Below are positions 5,011 through 5,702 of a DNA stretch of 5,702 bases, one piece after another. Both the position numbers and the translations under genes were made by a program. Position 1 is the stretch's first letter; every line of letters begins with the position of its first letter. Origin of the DNA: Bacteroidales bacterium (GTDB lineage: Bacteria > Bacteroidota > Bacteroidia > Bacteroidales > SMBSF39); assembly GCA_021107685.1 (NCBI GenBank), contig JAIOSH010000179.1, positions 1 through 5,702 on the forward strand. Reading direction: 5' to 3'. The notes beneath the pieces were generated by a model. The model ran no database searches and was not told the origin of the DNA. It worked only from the letters and a program-made list of their open reading frames with translations.

Positions 5011-5702
5011 ATGGGTCTTTTTTCCTTTTTCACAAAAGAAATTGCAATTGACTTAGGTACTGCAAACACAATTATAATATACAATGATAAGGTTGTTGTT
5101 GATGAACCTTCAATTATTGCTATAGAAAGAAATACCGGGAAAATAATTGCAGTTGGGAAAAAAGCAATGATGATGCATGGAAAAACCCATGAAAACATAA
5201 AAACCATACGTCCTTTAAGGGATGGAGTAATAGCCGACTTTCAATCTGCTGAATATATGATAAGAGAAATGATAGGGATGATCAGCACAAAGAAAACTCT
5301 GTTTCCGCCGGCTTTAAAAATGGTTATATGTATCCCTTCAGGTATCACTGAAGTTGAGGAACGTGCTGTAAAAGATTCAGCAGAACAAGCTGGAGCCAAA
5401 GAAGTCAAGCTTATTCATGAACCTATGGCAGCAGCAATAGGGATTGGAATTGATGTTATGGAACCAACAGGAAATATGGTAATTGATATTGGTGGTGGAA
5501 CATGCGAAATAGCTGTTATTGCTTTAGGCGGAATCGTTAATAATAAATCCATTCGTATTGCAGGTGATGATTTTAACAGTGATATTGAAGAATATATGCG
5601 AAAACAGCATAATATCAATATAGGAGAAAGAACCTCAGAAAGAATTAAAATAGAAGTTGGTGCTGCTTTAACAGAAATTGATAATCCACCCGATGATTAT
5701 GC
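5011..5702 (+). CDS. mreB: Rod shape-determining actin homologue MreB (3'-truncated by window end)
   Basis: The frame is open from ATG 5011 to the end of the window, giving 230 complete codons of a protein normally about 340 residues long. It starts MGLFSFFTKEIAIDLGTANT: a short hydrophobic N-terminus of the membrane-binding kind, then the actin-fold phosphate-1 loop (D14-LGTANT). Further landmarks are VDEPSIIAIE, VGKKAMMMHGKT, IRPLRDGVIADF, CIPSGITEVEERAV, HEPMAAAIGIG with the ATPase glutamate E137, phosphate-2 DIGGGTCEIAVIALGG (from D159), IAGDDFN, and the start of GERTSERIKIEVGAA. MreB forms ATP-dependent filaments under the inner membrane that position the elongasome for lateral wall synthesis, which implies a rod-shaped cell. 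In Bacteroidota purH often precedes mreB, mreC, mreD, the PBP2 gene and rodA; those would lie beyond the window. No Shine-Dalgarno site precedes the ATG, again in line with the phylum. The phosphate-2 loop has TC where TT is usual. Confidence 0.96.
   Translation, partial: MGLFSFFTKEIAIDLGTANTIIIYNDKVVVDEPSIIAIERNTGKIIAVGKKAMMMHGKTHENIKTIRPLRDGVIADFQSAEYMIREMIGMISTKKTLFPPALKMVICIPSGITEVEERAVKDSAEQAGAKEVKLIHEPMAAAIGIGIDVMEPTGNMVIDIGGGTCEIAVIALGGIVNNKSIRIAGDDFNSDIEEYMRKQHNINIGERTSERIKIEVGAALTEIDNPPDDY

Noticed and set aside
4995..5618. Two minus-strand frames over mreB (4995-5207 and 5415-5618)
   Set aside because: They are antisense to conserved MreB motifs and rich in Ile, Pro and Ser, as expected from reverse reading.

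Overview
The window looks like an AT-rich chromosome segment from a member of the Bacteroidota. Four things point there: a type IX secretion (T9SS) C-terminal sorting domain on the first gene, the purH-mreB gene order, a MacB/FtsX-type permease of the kind common in that phylum, and intact genes that start without a Shine-Dalgarno sequence. Species cannot be named from this sequence alone.

Layout. Positions 1-698 (+) hold the 3' end of a large secreted protein whose last ~85 residues form a T9SS sorting domain. Positions 699-2084 contain no intact gene and read as a graveyard. In order they hold a short hairpin repeat present twice (733-824), an orphan signal-peptide fragment fused to the end of that repeat (831-1019), a dead BRO-N/antirepressor-like gene on the minus strand (1410 down to about 1063), a probable remnant of a PIN-domain toxin (1668-1420, minus), and a VapC-type PIN toxin that kept its ribosome binding site and ATG but lost its N-terminus (2021-1686, minus). 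Positions 2085-3326 (minus) encode an intact ABC transporter permease. A 133-bp divergent intergenic region with a long hairpin separates it from purH (3460-4983, +), and 27 bp later mreB begins (5011 to the window end, +).

How the parts relate. The right half is core genome: the bifunctional last-steps enzyme of purine synthesis followed by the rod-shape actin MreB, which in Bacteroidota usually leads an mre/pbp2/rodA cluster. The left-middle part is accessory DNA in decay. It has at least three mobile-type gene remnants (two toxin-like, one phage-type antirepressor) between a surface-protein gene and the core block.

The most striking observation is the BRO-N relic. Its frame holds for 77 codons without an indel and is broken by three stops (TGA, TAG, TGA), each where this family is expected to carry tryptophan. 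The second is the repeat pair, whose hairpin stem differs by a compensating base-pair swap. I see no convincing intact undescribed system.
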